The notes below the pieces were generated by a model. The model was not told the origin of the DNA, searched no databases, and saw only the letters and a list, made by a program, of their open reading frames with translations. The position numbers and the translations under genes are program-made. 64,000 bases of DNA from an uncultured Hyphomicrobiaceae bacterium (GTDB taxonomy: Bacteria; Pseudomonadota; Alphaproteobacteria; Rhizobiales; CAMYJA01). Where the stretch lies: assembly GCA_947258705.1 (NCBI GenBank), contig CAMYJA010000009.1, positions 57,936 to 121,935 of the forward strand. The letters run 5' to 3'. This document shows, in pieces, positions 1 through 8,336 of this stretch (the first letter of the stretch is position 1; the number at the start of each line of letters is the position of its first letter).

Positions 1-28
1 GCGTGTCTACCAATTTCACCACGCCCGC
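1..28 (-). tRNA. tRNA-Leu, 5' part only (cut by window edge)
   Basis: Read on the minus strand, the first 28 bases give a leucine-type tRNA 5' end: acceptor strand GCGGGCG, then a D-arm of the type GGTGAAATTGGTAGACAC. The rest, including the anticodon, lies outside the window. The isotype is inferred from the tRNA-Leu-like D-arm; the anticodon cannot be given. Confidence 0.75.
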
Positions 29-234
29 CGCATAGCCCGTGCTTCAATCTGCCGGCGGAATCTCCGCAACATCAGATCGCAATGACGACCGGATTTTACA
101 GGATGTGAGCCGCAGACATCGTAAAGCCCGGGGATGCTGCCGCACTCCCGCGCTTATTCCTGTGTCTCTATTACGTGGGAGTGGGATCGAATTGCAAGAC
201 AAGATTTCCCGAAACCCTGTTGATGAAGCATTAG

Positions 235-1112
235 CTAGAGTTCCCAGCGCCAAAGCGCCGGAACCCAGCGGTAGGCCGAGCCGTTGCGGGCAATATGACC
301 GACACCGGGAAATGGCAGATGGTAGCCGATCACCGTCATGCGACGTCGCCTGTTACCAGCAATTGATTGTCGTTCGATGTCACCATAACGGACAGATGGC
401 CGGGCGTATGGCCGTAGGACTGTACGGCGCTGATACCGGGCACGATCTCGTCGCCAGGCTTGATCCGCTTGGTTCTGCCGCCGACGGGCAACAGATTTCT
501 TTTTGCGCCCGATGCAAAACTGGCAAAGGCTTCGGGAAGTTTCGAGGCGGTGTCATCCGCCGTCCAAAATGCCCATTCGGTCTCATTCATGAAATATTCG
601 GCATTCGGGAAGCGCGGTGCTTCCTCGAAGTCGTCGATGATGCCCCAGACATGGTCCGGGTGCCCATGGGTCAGGAATATCTTGTCGACCTGGTCGGGCG
701 TATAGCCTGCGGCGGCGAGGTTATCGACCAGCTTGCCGGCGCTCGACTGAAAATTCTGGCCGGCCCCCGTATCGATCAGGACCAGATGCTTGCCGGTATT
801 GATGAGCGTCAGATTGACATGCGACAAATGCGTCTGGGCATCGAGATAATTTGACGTGAGGAAGGCCTTCAGCTTGGCTTCGGGGACATTCCCGGCCATG
901 AAGCTCGTCGGCAGAGAGAGATTGCCGTCGCTGATTACGGTGATTTCGAAATCGCCATGGCCGAACCTGAAAAAACCAGGTGCCTGCTTGAGCGCCTTGT
1001 CAGCCTTCGCGACCGCGTATTCGGGCCATATTTGCGCCCCCGCCGCCATAAGCGCTGCGGCTCCGCCCGCCTTGAGCATATCCCGGCGGCTGAATGGTGA
1101 AAGTTTTCGCAT
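235..1112 (-). pseudogene. Tat-exported MBL-fold metallo-hydrolase, disrupted near the 3' end
   Basis: The protein starts with a twin-arginine signal (SRRDMLKAG at residues 8-16, then an Ala-rich stretch) and continues as a metallo-beta-lactamase fold: HGHPDH at 149-154, GHTPGH at 234-239 and TGDVA at 254-258 give the metal ligands. The open frame stops right after TGDVA (336-338). Immediately downstream, in another frame, the family's C-terminal end is readable: MTVIGYHLPFPGVGHIAR and then YRWVPALW, ending at a stop at 235-237. Family members normally have roughly 40 residues between these two blocks, so the gene has lost an internal segment and its reading frame. The remaining open frame lacks the last metal-binding His. 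No operon partner is visible. It is a pseudogene unless the sequence is wrong here. Confidence 0.75.
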
Positions 1113-1316
1113 TTTATCCCTGACACTAGTTTACATTTTTAAGACCGGTTGCTTTATCGCGACCGGTAAGACAGACAATGTTTGTGTCCATATTTTCCGA
1201 TCACCTCCGGCTTTTTCCCAGACTACCACTTTCAAAATCGATGCATCAAGGCCTGGCGGCAATAATCTGGCCTGTTCCATATGGCTGGATGAAACAAGGA
1301 ACCTTACCCATGAAAA

Positions 1317-1352
1317 AACCGGGCTCCCCGACAAGAGGAACCCGGTTGTTTT
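1317..1352 (-). terminator. Intrinsic terminator of the outer-membrane protein gene
   Basis: AACCGGGCTCC (1317-1327) and GGAACCCGGTT (1337-1347) form an 11-bp stem with one mismatch and a 9-base loop. It is flanked by an A-run on the left and a T-rich tract on the right, so it could end transcripts in both directions. It lies about 40 bases past the stop of the minus-strand porin-like gene. Confidence 0.75.
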
Positions 1353-1389
1353 TATTCCTTCGTTGATTGCGGCCTGCGCCGCGGTCAAC

Positions 1390-2175
1390 TTAATGGAAGA
1401 GTGAATCGATCTTGTAACGAACACCGAGCATAAGCTCATGCGCTACGAGGTTGTCGAGTTCCAGCGGCGGATTGACGAAGCCTGTGTTGTCCAGGCCTTT
1501 TGACTTGGTGTCGCCCATGTCGATATAGCGGTAGCCGACATCGATGCTGATGTTCGGTGTAACCTGTTTTTCAACACCGGCCATGAGGGACCATGCGAGT
1601 TCATAATTGTCAGCGCCGAACTGCGGATTGTTGCCGAACGGCGAGTTTACGAACATTACGTTTTCCACTTTATGATGCGCGAAACCGATGCCGGCGCCAA
1701 CGTAAGGCGTGAAGGAGCCATATGATGCGAAATCATAGTAGAGGTTGAGCATCGCGGTGCGGGACCGCACGGATGTGTAGACGGGATCGACAGGATCCGG
1801 GAACCATTTGAATTCGTTCTCATGGCGATATGTGAGCGCAAGCTCGCCGCGCAGACGATGTCCGAGATCGCAACCGGCGCCGAACTGGGTAAGCACGGCA
1901 TCGCTGTACTCGCGGTTGTCGAATGTCGCACCAATTGCATTTGTGTAACCCACATCCGGATCCATTGCCCATGAGTAACCGAGGTCAGCACGCAGATAAC
2001 AGCGGTGCGACGGCGGCATGCCTGCGTCCTTCATGGAAACATAGCCCGGATCTTTCATTGAATATGCGGGAGCGGGCTCGTAATCCACGATGCCGCCTGC
2101 GTTTGCTGTAATGGAGAAGCTGGATGTCGCCACGAGTGCTGCCGCAACAATACCTACTTTAACTGTGTTGGTCAT
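1390..2175 (-). CDS. Omp25/Opa-type outer-membrane beta-barrel protein
   Basis: About 261 residues. The ATG at 2175 (MTNTVKVGIVAAAL) opens a typical Sec signal peptide ending near SITANA; a longer frame upstream would place residues before the signal and is not favoured. The mature part shows alternating hydrophobic/polar strands, repeated aromatic residues and glycine turns, with blocks such as YLRADLGYSW, FTPYVGAGIGFAHH and DVGYRYIDMGD, typical of eight-stranded Omp25/OmpW-like barrels of alphaproteobacteria. It sits alone, divergent from the cysteine synthase gene, with its own terminator. The final residues (SLFH) are not the usual terminal Phe of BAM substrates. It is probably a structural surface protein; no specific transport role can be inferred. 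Confidence 0.8.
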   Translation of the reverse strand: MTNTVKVGIVAAALVATSSFSITANAGGIVDYEPAPAYSMKDPGYVSMKDAGMPPSHRCYLRADLGYSWAMDPDVGYTNAIGATFDNREYSDAVLTQFGAGCDLGHRLRGELALTYRHENEFKWFPDPVDPVYTSVRSRTAMLNLYYDFASYGSFTPYVGAGIGFAHHKVENVMFVNSPFGNNPQFGADNYELAWSLMAGVEKQVTPNISIDVGYRYIDMGDTKSKGLDNTGFVNPPLELDNLVAHELMLGVRYKIDSLFH

Positions 2176-2217
2176 TTCTACTACCCTTTGATAATTCAGG
2201 CCCTCGTGGAGAGACAC

Positions 2218-2536
2218 CTGTTTGCGATACTAAGTTTAGATAAATAGATTTGCGCAGGTCGTGGTTAATGCCGGGTTAAATGCGGGCGGTTTTTGTTTCT
2301 TTTTGATACATTTTTTTCTGAAACGGCCATTTTCAGCGGGTCCGGCGCTCTCAAATGCGTAATTAATCTCCCTATCGGCAGATCCGAGCGCGGCAAACAA
2401 ATATCGAAAACGAGTGCTATTTTGTGCCACAGTCCGGTTGCAGTACGACCGGGACGGGGCTAACTTGGCGGGAGATGCGCAGCCCGACCACGGCCCGCGC
2501 AAAATTACGGCAATCAAATTATTCGGGAGGCGGCGC
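2218..2536. promoter_or_regulatory. Divergent intergenic region between omp and cysteine synthase
   Basis: About 320 bases separating the minus-strand barrel gene from the plus-strand cysteine synthase gene. It must hold both promoters. AT-rich stretches occur at 2235-2310 on the omp side, and the cysteine synthase Shine-Dalgarno (GGGAGG at 2525-2530) lies at the right end. I see no clear operator, riboswitch or small gene. Confidence 0.4.
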
Positions 2537-3592
2537 TTGCACTTTGACCAGGACATAACAAAATCAATCGGTCAAACCCCGCTTGTCAAATTGCGGCGCG
2601 TCTCGGAAGAAACAGGCTGTACCGTACTTGGAAAAGCCGAGTTTCTAAATCCCGGCCAGTCCGTCAAGGATCGCGCCGCGCTTTATATTATTCGCGACGC
2701 CATAGACCGCGGCGCCCTCAAGCCGGGCGGAACGATCGTCGAGGGCACGGCGGGCAATACCGGCATCGGGCTCACGATGATCGCAAAATCCATGGGCTTC
2801 AAGTCGGTGATCGTGATCCCCGAAACACAATCGATCGAGAAAAAGAATACGCTGAGGACCATGGGCGCCGATCTGATCGAGGTGCCGGCGGTCCCTTACA
2901 AGAATCCGAACAATTACGTGAAATATTCGGCGCGCCTGGCCGAAACGCTCGCGCAGAACTCGGCCAATGGCGCCATATGGGCAAATCAGTTCGACAATAC
3001 CGCCAATCGCAGGGCGCATGTCGAGACGACCGGTCCCGAGATCTGGGAGCAGACGGAAGGCAAAATCGACGGTTTTGTCTGCGCGGTGGGCACCGGCGGA
3101 ACGCTGGCCGGCGTTTCCGAAGCGCTCAAATCCCGCAAGCCGGACATCGTGACCGCGCTGTCGGACCCTCATGGCTCGGCGCTGCATCATTATTACGCCC
3201 ATGGAACGCTCAAAGCGGAGGGCAATTCGATCACGGAAGGTATCGGCCAGGGGCGAATTACCGCCAACCTTGAAGACGCCGATATCGACAAATCGTTCAG
3301 CATCCCGGACGAGGATGCGCTTGGAGAAGTTTTCGACCTGATCGAAAATGAAGGAATGTGCCTGGGCGGATCGAGCGGCATCAACATTGCCGGCGCGCGC
3401 AAACTGGCGTCGGAGATGGGGCCGGGTCATACAATTGTGACATTGCTTTGCGATTACGGTTTCCGCTATGAAAGCAAGATCTTCAACCCGACATTTTTAC
3501 GGGAAAAGGGGCTGCCGGTTCCTGGCTGGCTAGACCGGACGGGATCGGATATTCCGGATGCCTTTGTCGAAGTGGCAGATGAAGTGAGCTGA
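2537..3592 (+). CDS. cysK: Cysteine synthase A-type PLP enzyme
   Basis: Forms cysteine from O-acetylserine and sulfide, using PLP. The frame is open far upstream, but homology begins at a TTG (2537) preceded by GGGAGG six bases earlier, giving about 351 residues. The Schiff-base lysine lies in NPGQSVKDRAA (K44); the phosphate/substrate loop EGTAGNTGIG is at 69-78, and GTGGTLAGVS is the PLP phosphate loop. The C-terminal part is somewhat longer than E. coli CysK, as in the alphaproteobacterial group often annotated simply as cysteine synthase A. It is followed after 77 bases by a sulfurtransferase gene and then metC, and cysE (its acetylserine supplier) is 29 kb away in this window. A cystathionine-beta-synthase-like activity cannot be excluded. 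Confidence 0.88.
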   Translation: MHFDQDITKSIGQTPLVKLRRVSEETGCTVLGKAEFLNPGQSVKDRAALYIIRDAIDRGALKPGGTIVEGTAGNTGIGLTMIAKSMGFKSVIVIPETQSIEKKNTLRTMGADLIEVPAVPYKNPNNYVKYSARLAETLAQNSANGAIWANQFDNTANRRAHVETTGPEIWEQTEGKIDGFVCAVGTGGTLAGVSEALKSRKPDIVTALSDPHGSALHHYYAHGTLKAEGNSITEGIGQGRITANLEDADIDKSFSIPDEDALGEVFDLIENEGMCLGGSSGINIAGARKLASEMGPGHTIVTLLCDYGFRYESKIFNPTFLREKGLPVPGWLDRTGSDIPDAFVEVADEVS

Positions 3593-3669
3593 GCGCGGCT
3601 CAAAACGCGTGACTGAATTTCTAACATCCCCTGTCGCAAAAGGGATTGATTGCATAAGGAGGCAAATGC

Positions 3670-4572
3670 ATGTCGGCAGAAAATAAAAACTGGCTGGTCG
3701 AGACGGACTGGCTCGAGGCGCATCTGAACGCACCCGATATCGTCGTGCTCGATGCGACATGGCGGTTGCCGTCTGCTGAGGTAAAGGCACGGACGGCTTA
3801 TGAGAGCGAACATATTCCCGGCGCCATCTATTTCGACATAGACGAGGTCGCGGATACCTCGTCGGATTTGCCGCACATGCTTCCGAGCTCGGTTAAGTTC
3901 TCCTCGATGATGCGCAAGATGGGCATCGGCGACGGCATGCGCATTATCGTTTACGACCGCGTAGGTATATTCAGCGCTGCGCGGGTATGGTGGATGTTCC
4001 GGGTCATGGGCGTCAGGGATGTGGCGGTCTTGAACGGCGGGTTGAAAAAATGGATCGCGGAAGGCCGGGAGGTCTCATCCATGCCGCCGGCGCCGCGGAC
4101 GCAACGGCACTTTACCGCACGAATGGATGCACGGCTGGTTCGCGACAAGTCGGACATGGCCGGCGCCGTGCAGCAGTGCGAACCGCAGATTGTCGATGCG
4201 CGGTCACAAAAACGATATTTGGGGCTCGACGAGGAACCGCGCGAGGGCGTTCGGGCAGGTCACATTCCAGGATCGTCGAATTTGCATTATGAACTGCTCG
4301 TCAATGAGGACGGCACGCTCAAGGATCCCGAGAGCCTGCGGCAGATTTTCACCGCCAACGGGATTGACCTGGCCCAACCGGTGATCACCACATGCGGATC
4401 CGGCATCACGGCGGCGATTCTTTCGCTCGGTCTTTCGCAGATCGGACATGAAAACTGGTCGGTTTATGACGGATCCTGGACGGAATGGGGTGCTGATCAC
4501 AGTTTGCCGCTCGAGAAATCGGAACCCGACTCGGAGGCCGGATCAGGGCCCCGGGCGGAGAGCGCGGCCTAG
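3670..4572 (+). CDS. sseA: 3-mercaptopyruvate sulfurtransferase (rhodanese family)
   Basis: 300 residues with two rhodanese domains: an inactive N-terminal one (about 8-135) and a catalytic C-terminal one (about 160-285). The active-site loop is TCGSGITAA with Cys242; the CGSGVT-type loop marks mercaptopyruvate rather than thiosulfate sulfurtransferases. The enzyme transfers sulfur from 3-mercaptopyruvate to thiols or cyanide. The start at 3670 has AAGGAGG about eight bases upstream; an out-of-frame ATG four bases earlier is ignored. It lies just behind cysteine synthase on the same strand and probably shares its transcript, consistent with a sulfur amino-acid role. The last 20 residues are a charged, low-complexity tail. 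Confidence 0.9.
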   Translation: MSAENKNWLVETDWLEAHLNAPDIVVLDATWRLPSAEVKARTAYESEHIPGAIYFDIDEVADTSSDLPHMLPSSVKFSSMMRKMGIGDGMRIIVYDRVGIFSAARVWWMFRVMGVRDVAVLNGGLKKWIAEGREVSSMPPAPRTQRHFTARMDARLVRDKSDMAGAVQQCEPQIVDARSQKRYLGLDEEPREGVRAGHIPGSSNLHYELLVNEDGTLKDPESLRQIFTANGIDLAQPVITTCGSGITAAILSLGLSQIGHENWSVYDGSWTEWGADHSLPLEKSEPDSEAGSGPRAESAA

Positions 4573-4619
4573 GCCTCATTGAGAAGACGGCCGGGGGGGC
4601 GACGGTAGGGGGGCGAGTG

Positions 4620-5018
4620 CTAGTCCTCTTCGGTGCCACTCAGGTTTTCGAGAATGGCGCAATCCGGGCCGTCATCGCTGGCGCAGGCCGCAGTCAAAGC
4701 CTCAAGCTCGGCCCTGGCTGCCTTGAACTCCTCTATTTTCCGATCGATTTCCACGATCTTCAAATTGGCCAGCTCATGCACATCGCGGCTGGCCCGGTCG
4801 GGATTGAGGAATAGTTGTATCAGCTTGCAGCATTCCTTGACGCCGAAGCCAAGGTCGCGGGCGCGGCGGACAAAGCGCTGCAAGGCGACATCCCGTTCGG
4901 AATAGTCGCGGTAGCCGCTTTTGCTTCGCATAGCCTTGGGCAGCAAACCGACCTCTTCATAATAACGTATGGTTTTTGTGGACAGGCCGCTATGGCGTGC
5001 AGCGGTTGAGATATTCAT
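4620..5018 (-). CDS. cueR: MerR-family copper-responsive regulator (CueR/HmrR type)
   Basis: 132 residues from the ATG at 5018 (MNISTAARHSGLSTKTIRYY), which has AAAGGG at good spacing; an in-frame ATG three codons earlier overlaps that ribosome site. The N-terminal winged helix (1-70) is followed by a dimerisation helix (about 80-110) and a metal loop CASDDGPDC, with the two cysteines at 112 and 120, the positions used by CueR to bind Cu(I). Members activate copper efflux genes by twisting promoters with long spacers. No copA or copper chaperone is adjacent; the divergent neighbour is metC. A bufferin-like peptide gene lies 4.5 kb away. I could not identify a convincing dyad operator in 5028-5219. 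Confidence 0.87.
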   Translation of the reverse strand: MNISTAARHSGLSTKTIRYYEEVGLLPKAMRSKSGYRDYSERDVALQRFVRRARDLGFGVKECCKLIQLFLNPDRASRDVHELANLKIVEIDRKIEEFKAARAELEALTAACASDDGPDCAILENLSGTEED

Positions 5019-5219
5019 TTTATCCATCCCTTTCGGGGGGCGGCCCGGCGGGGGGCCGAGGCTTTCAGTCTTTGTTCAGGCAGGCTTTAAGCGAGCCCTG
5101 CGCTTTCCGCGCAACCTTGAATCTGGTCCGCCCGCGCAACAAAATCAAGCCCTTGACGAGGGCGCGGCTTTGAGCGACACGGAAAGCATGGTATCGCGCG
5201 CTGGAAGGATTTTGACCAT

Positions 5220-6419
5220 ATGGCCCGAGGCTCCAAAAACAACGACAACGATCCCAGGCACGCGCCTGACAGCGTGCTCGTTCACAGCGGCCGGAACCCG
5301 CAGGACCATCATGGCTTCGTCAACACGCCCGTTTACCGGGGATCGACCGTACTTATCGACAGCGCACGCGAACTCGAGGCCGGCGATAGCCGGTATACCT
5401 ATGGCCGTATCGCAACGCCGAGTTCGGACGCGCTGGCGGATGCGGTTGCAGAACTTGAGGGCGGCGCAAAAGGATTTGTCACCCCGTCGGGGCTTTCGGC
5501 GATAACGTCCTCAATGCTTTCCCTCGCGGCCGGGGGCGATCATGTTCTGATTACGGACAGCATTTACAAGCCCACCCGGCATTTCGCGGACAGCCTGCTT
5601 TCGAAGCTCGGTGTCGAGGTCGAATATTATGACCCTCTTTTGGGGGACGGCATCGAGCGGCTGATGCGCGACAATACACGGATCGTTTTTACCGAGTCCC
5701 CCGGCTCTCAGACCTTCGAAATGCAGGACATACCGGCCATTTCAGAAGTCGCTCACCGGTTTGGCGCCTATGTGCTGATGGATAACAGCTGGGCGACCCC
5801 GCTTTATTTCAACCCGTTTCAGCACGGCGTCGACATCTCCATACAGGCCGCGACCAAATATATTGTCGGTCATGCGGATGCCATGCTCGGGACGATCACC
5901 TGTAATGAACGGTCGCGCGACCACATCGAGAAGGGACTCTATGCGCTTGGCGTCTGCGGCGGCTCGGAGGAGATCTATCTGGGTCTCAGGGGATTGCGGA
6001 CGCTTGGCGTGCGCACGCGGCAACACTGGTCCTCCGGGCTCGAGATCGCGAACTGGCTTCTTGAGCGGCCCGAGGTCGCGCGCATTCTGCATCCAGCGCA
6101 TGAAAGCCATCCCGGCCATGATATCTGGAAGCGTGACTTCACCGGTGCGACGGGTCTTTTTTCGGTCATCCTCAAACCGGTCGCGAAGGAACGCGTTCAT
6201 GCCATGCTTGACGGCTACCGCAATTTCGGCATGGGCTGGTCGTGGGGCGGATATGAAAGCCTGGTGATCCCGTTTGATCCCTCAAGCTACCGGACGGCGA
6301 CGGAATGGCAGGCGGAGGGACCGGCGCTCAGGTTCCATATCGGCCTTGAGGATGTCGAAGATATCAAGCAGGACCTCGATGATGGCTTCGCGCGCCTCAG
6401 GGGGGCGGCCCAAGCCTGA
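5220..6419 (+). CDS. metC: Cystathionine beta-lyase
   Basis: 399 residues of the Cys/Met metabolism PLP family (fold type I). It has RYTYGRIATPSS near 58-69, the PLP phosphate site TPSGLSAIT (88-96), the cofactor Asp in LMDNSWATP (186-194) and the Schiff-base Lys213 in ATKYIVGHAD. The C-terminal GGYESLVIPF motif matches the bacterial MetC branch more than gamma-synthases. It cleaves cystathionine to homocysteine, pyruvate and ammonia. GAAGGA lies about 11 bases before the ATG. It fits the cysteine synthase and sulfurtransferase genes just upstream, though the MerR-type regulator intervenes on the other strand. Confidence 0.9.
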   Translation: MARGSKNNDNDPRHAPDSVLVHSGRNPQDHHGFVNTPVYRGSTVLIDSARELEAGDSRYTYGRIATPSSDALADAVAELEGGAKGFVTPSGLSAITSSMLSLAAGGDHVLITDSIYKPTRHFADSLLSKLGVEVEYYDPLLGDGIERLMRDNTRIVFTESPGSQTFEMQDIPAISEVAHRFGAYVLMDNSWATPLYFNPFQHGVDISIQAATKYIVGHADAMLGTITCNERSRDHIEKGLYALGVCGGSEEIYLGLRGLRTLGVRTRQHWSSGLEIANWLLERPEVARILHPAHESHPGHDIWKRDFTGATGLFSVILKPVAKERVHAMLDGYRNFGMGWSWGGYESLVIPFDPSSYRTATEWQAEGPALRFHIGLEDVEDIKQDLDDGFARLRGAAQA

Positions 6420-6510
6420 TCGATCAACGCCGCGAAATACGATCGCATGCGTTGGTGTCCTGTGAAATGAAGCCACCCCGAAGCGGACACCCCCCTCAAC
6501 AGACTTCCCA

Positions 6511-7440
6511 CTATTCGACAATTGCCACGCGGTAGCCGACACGCGGAAAATGGACAGCGACCCGGCCGCAAATGGGATTCTCAAGCATGAGGGCAATGGT
6601 GTCGCGGTTTGTCGCACGTATCACCCCTTCAACCGCTTTCTCACCGCTATCCGTCATCGGCATGACGGTGGCTTTCATGCCGGGCTTCAGGCCCTGTGGA
6701 TCGCGTGGATCGGCTTGCTCGGCGGTTGCGGGATCGGCCGCCAATGCGACGGCCAATGCCTCCTGAGGCGTCATGGATGCCGCGCTTCCGTGCCCGATCG
6801 CGGCCATGTTTTCAGCCCAGGCATCGAGTGCTGGAAATTCGGAAAAATAGTCGCGTGATTGCGCGTAGCGATCCCGTACAAACCAGACAATAAACCAGAC
6901 CACCAGGTCGGCCATTCCCGGCGCGTCTCCGAACAGATAGGGCGAACCGGCTTGCAGACGCGCCTCAACCCAGCCCAATTGAGGACGAAGCTGCGCGAGG
7001 GCGTGCGGCAGGTCGGCGACTTCCTTTGCAAGATCGCCGTCAGGGCCGAGATACAGACGCTGCCTGTCGGCCACGAGCGCTGGCGGGAGCTCATCGGCCA
7101 CGGGCGCAAACGCCACGCGGAAGGCGAGGCCGAAGAGATCGTCATCGGTCCAGCGCGAAAGTGCGAATGGCAGGCCGGCGCTCTTGTCCGGGAAAAAGCT
7201 CGGCTCGGGCGCTCTGGCTTCGAGCTCCCGGAAAATGCACTGGGTGTCACAGTAAATGTCGGCGCCGATCTGCAGCACGGGAATGCGCCGGTAGCCTCCG
7301 GTCATGGCGAACAGTTCCGGACGCTCCGGCAGGCGGTTTTGCTCGACGGACCGCCAGGCGAGGCCCTTCAGCCCAAGGCCCGTCCGTATTTTTTCCGAAA
7401 CGGGCGACGGTGGATAATGATGAAGAATTAATTCCGACAT
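6511..7440 (-). CDS. Glutathione S-transferase family protein with C-terminal extension
   Basis: 309 residues. The N-terminal thioredoxin-like GST domain (about 1-80) has YPPSPVSEKIR, a cis-proline block RRIPVLQIG and the gamma-Glu-binding DTQCIFRELE. An all-helical GST C domain follows (about 100-215), with GDAPGMADLVVWF as the conserved N-capping region. An extra 65-residue, beta-rich tail (GLKPGMKATVMPMTDSG to GYRVAIVE) is not part of canonical GSTs. The substrate is unknown. It is convergent with metC and is followed on its own strand by a methyltransferase gene after a short tandem-repeat spacer. Ser or Cys catalysis cannot be decided from sequence alone. Confidence 0.8.
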   Translation of the reverse strand: MSELILHHYPPSPVSEKIRTGLGLKGLAWRSVEQNRLPERPELFAMTGGYRRIPVLQIGADIYCDTQCIFRELEARAPEPSFFPDKSAGLPFALSRWTDDDLFGLAFRVAFAPVADELPPALVADRQRLYLGPDGDLAKEVADLPHALAQLRPQLGWVEARLQAGSPYLFGDAPGMADLVVWFIVWFVRDRYAQSRDYFSEFPALDAWAENMAAIGHGSAASMTPQEALAVALAADPATAEQADPRDPQGLKPGMKATVMPMTDSGEKAVEGVIRATNRDTIALMLENPICGRVAVHFPRVGYRVAIVE

Positions 7441-7494
7441 GATGGTTCAAAGTCCCTCCCAGGATTGTGTATCGGCGGCGAGACTAGCACATTT

Positions 7495-7557
7495 CCTGTC
7501 TGCGATTCAGCGCTTTTCCTGTCTGTGCGTCAGCGCTTTTCCTGTCCGGGCTTCAGC
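7495..7557. repeat. 23-bp tandem repeat, two full copies and one partial
   Basis: Units start at 7495, 7518 and 7541, each opening with CCTGTC; the first two carry CAGCGCTTTT at the end. Copies 1 and 2 differ at only a few central bases, and copy 3 is diverged and runs into the methyltransferase stop codon. The repeat fills the spacer between the GST and methyltransferase genes. Confidence 0.7.
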
Positions 7558-8206
7558 ACAGGTTTGGCTTGTACATCAACGCAACATCCTTGACCGGGAT
7601 TTCGCAACGCCAACCATGCGCCGCCGCAATCGTCCGTAAGGTGGCCTCGCGATAGAAAACCACATGGGTCGGGTCCTTGCGGTAATGCCAATCCCCGAAA
7701 CGCGCATCTTCTGTCTGGAAACATGTCATGAGCCCGAGCCAGCCGCCGGGTCGGAGCATATGGTTCAGCCGGTCGAACTCTTCGGCCGGACGATGGAAAT
7801 GCTCGGCGGTTTCGGTGCAGGTTATGAAATCGTATGTACCGCCCAGCGGCCCGGGATCAGGGTGAAAAAACGGATCATAGAGCGCCATGCTGTGACCGGC
7901 CTCGCGCATCATCGCGGCCAGGGCGGGTCCCGGTCCGCAGCCATAATCGAGGCCCCGCATAGGGCCTTGGAGTTTGCGCAAAAGAGGTCCGGCCAGCTTC
8001 GATAGGAATTGGCGGTAACCCGGATCGCCGGTGTCGTTTTCGTGAAGCAGATATTGCGCGCGTTCCTCATCCCGCGCCGGTCTCAGACTGGGATCGAGGA
8101 ACCGCGCCTCGCACACGCCGCAGCAATAATAATCGCGCTCATCGACGCGCATGAAGTGACTTGGAGACGGCGCGCGGCAGACGGGGCAGTTGCGGGGGAT
8201 CATCAT
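7553..8206 (-). CDS. Zinc-ribbon class I SAM-dependent methyltransferase
   Basis: 217 residues. An N-terminal zinc ribbon (CPVCRAP at 8-14 and CCGVCEARF around 28-36) is followed by a class I methyltransferase fold: GLDYGCGPGPALAAM is the SAM-binding glycine loop, and DFITCTETAEHFHRP is the post-motif. The C-terminal part (DPTHVVFYREATLRTIA) matches the Methyltransf_23 type enzymes found with surface-polysaccharide or unknown substrates. Its substrate is not predictable. It lies upstream of the GST gene on the same strand, separated by the tandem repeat, and downstream of tRNA-Arg. Two ATGs sit at the start (8206 and 8203); either is possible. Confidence 0.8.
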   Translation of the reverse strand: MMIPRNCPVCRAPSPSHFMRVDERDYYCCGVCEARFLDPSLRPARDEERAQYLLHENDTGDPGYRQFLSKLAGPLLRKLQGPMRGLDYGCGPGPALAAMMREAGHSMALYDPFFHPDPGPLGGTYDFITCTETAEHFHRPAEEFDRLNHMLRPGGWLGLMTCFQTEDARFGDWHYRKDPTHVVFYREATLRTIAAAHGWRCEIPVKDVALMYKPNLC

Positions 8207-8259
8207 GCAATCCTATTCGGATGTGCGGCATGCTAGAAAAACGGGAGACATAGAAGATC

Positions 8260-8336
8260 TGGCGATCCCGGGAGGATTCGAACCTCCGACCTGCGGATTA
8301 GAAGTCCGCTGCTCTATCCAGCTGAGCTACGGGACC
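8260..8336 (-). tRNA. tRNA-Arg (anticodon TCT), CCA encoded
   Basis: A full cloverleaf is readable on the minus strand: acceptor GGTCCCG pairs with CGGGATC (one G-T wobble), the D-arm is GCTCAGCTGGATAGAGC, the anticodon stem CGGA/TCCG holds loop CTTCTAA with anticodon TCT, and the T-arm is GGAGG-TTCGAAT-CCTCC. A discriminator G is followed by an encoded CCA (8262-8260). Length is 77 bases including CCA. The 3' end of the upstream response-regulator frame runs into its first 23 bases. Confidence 0.95.

Noticed and set aside
39..854. Long plus-strand frame opposite the MBL-fold gene
   Set aside because: Its product is Arg/Gly-rich with no family pattern, and it lies entirely antisense to a recognisable MBL gene.
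2645..3430. Minus-strand frame across cysteine synthase
   Set aside because: Arg/His-rich shadow; all PLP motifs are on the plus strand.
5028..5219. Possible CueR operator upstream of metC
   Set aside because: I looked for an ACCTTCC-type dyad with a long spacer; ACCTTGAATCTGGT near 5113 lacks a matching second half.
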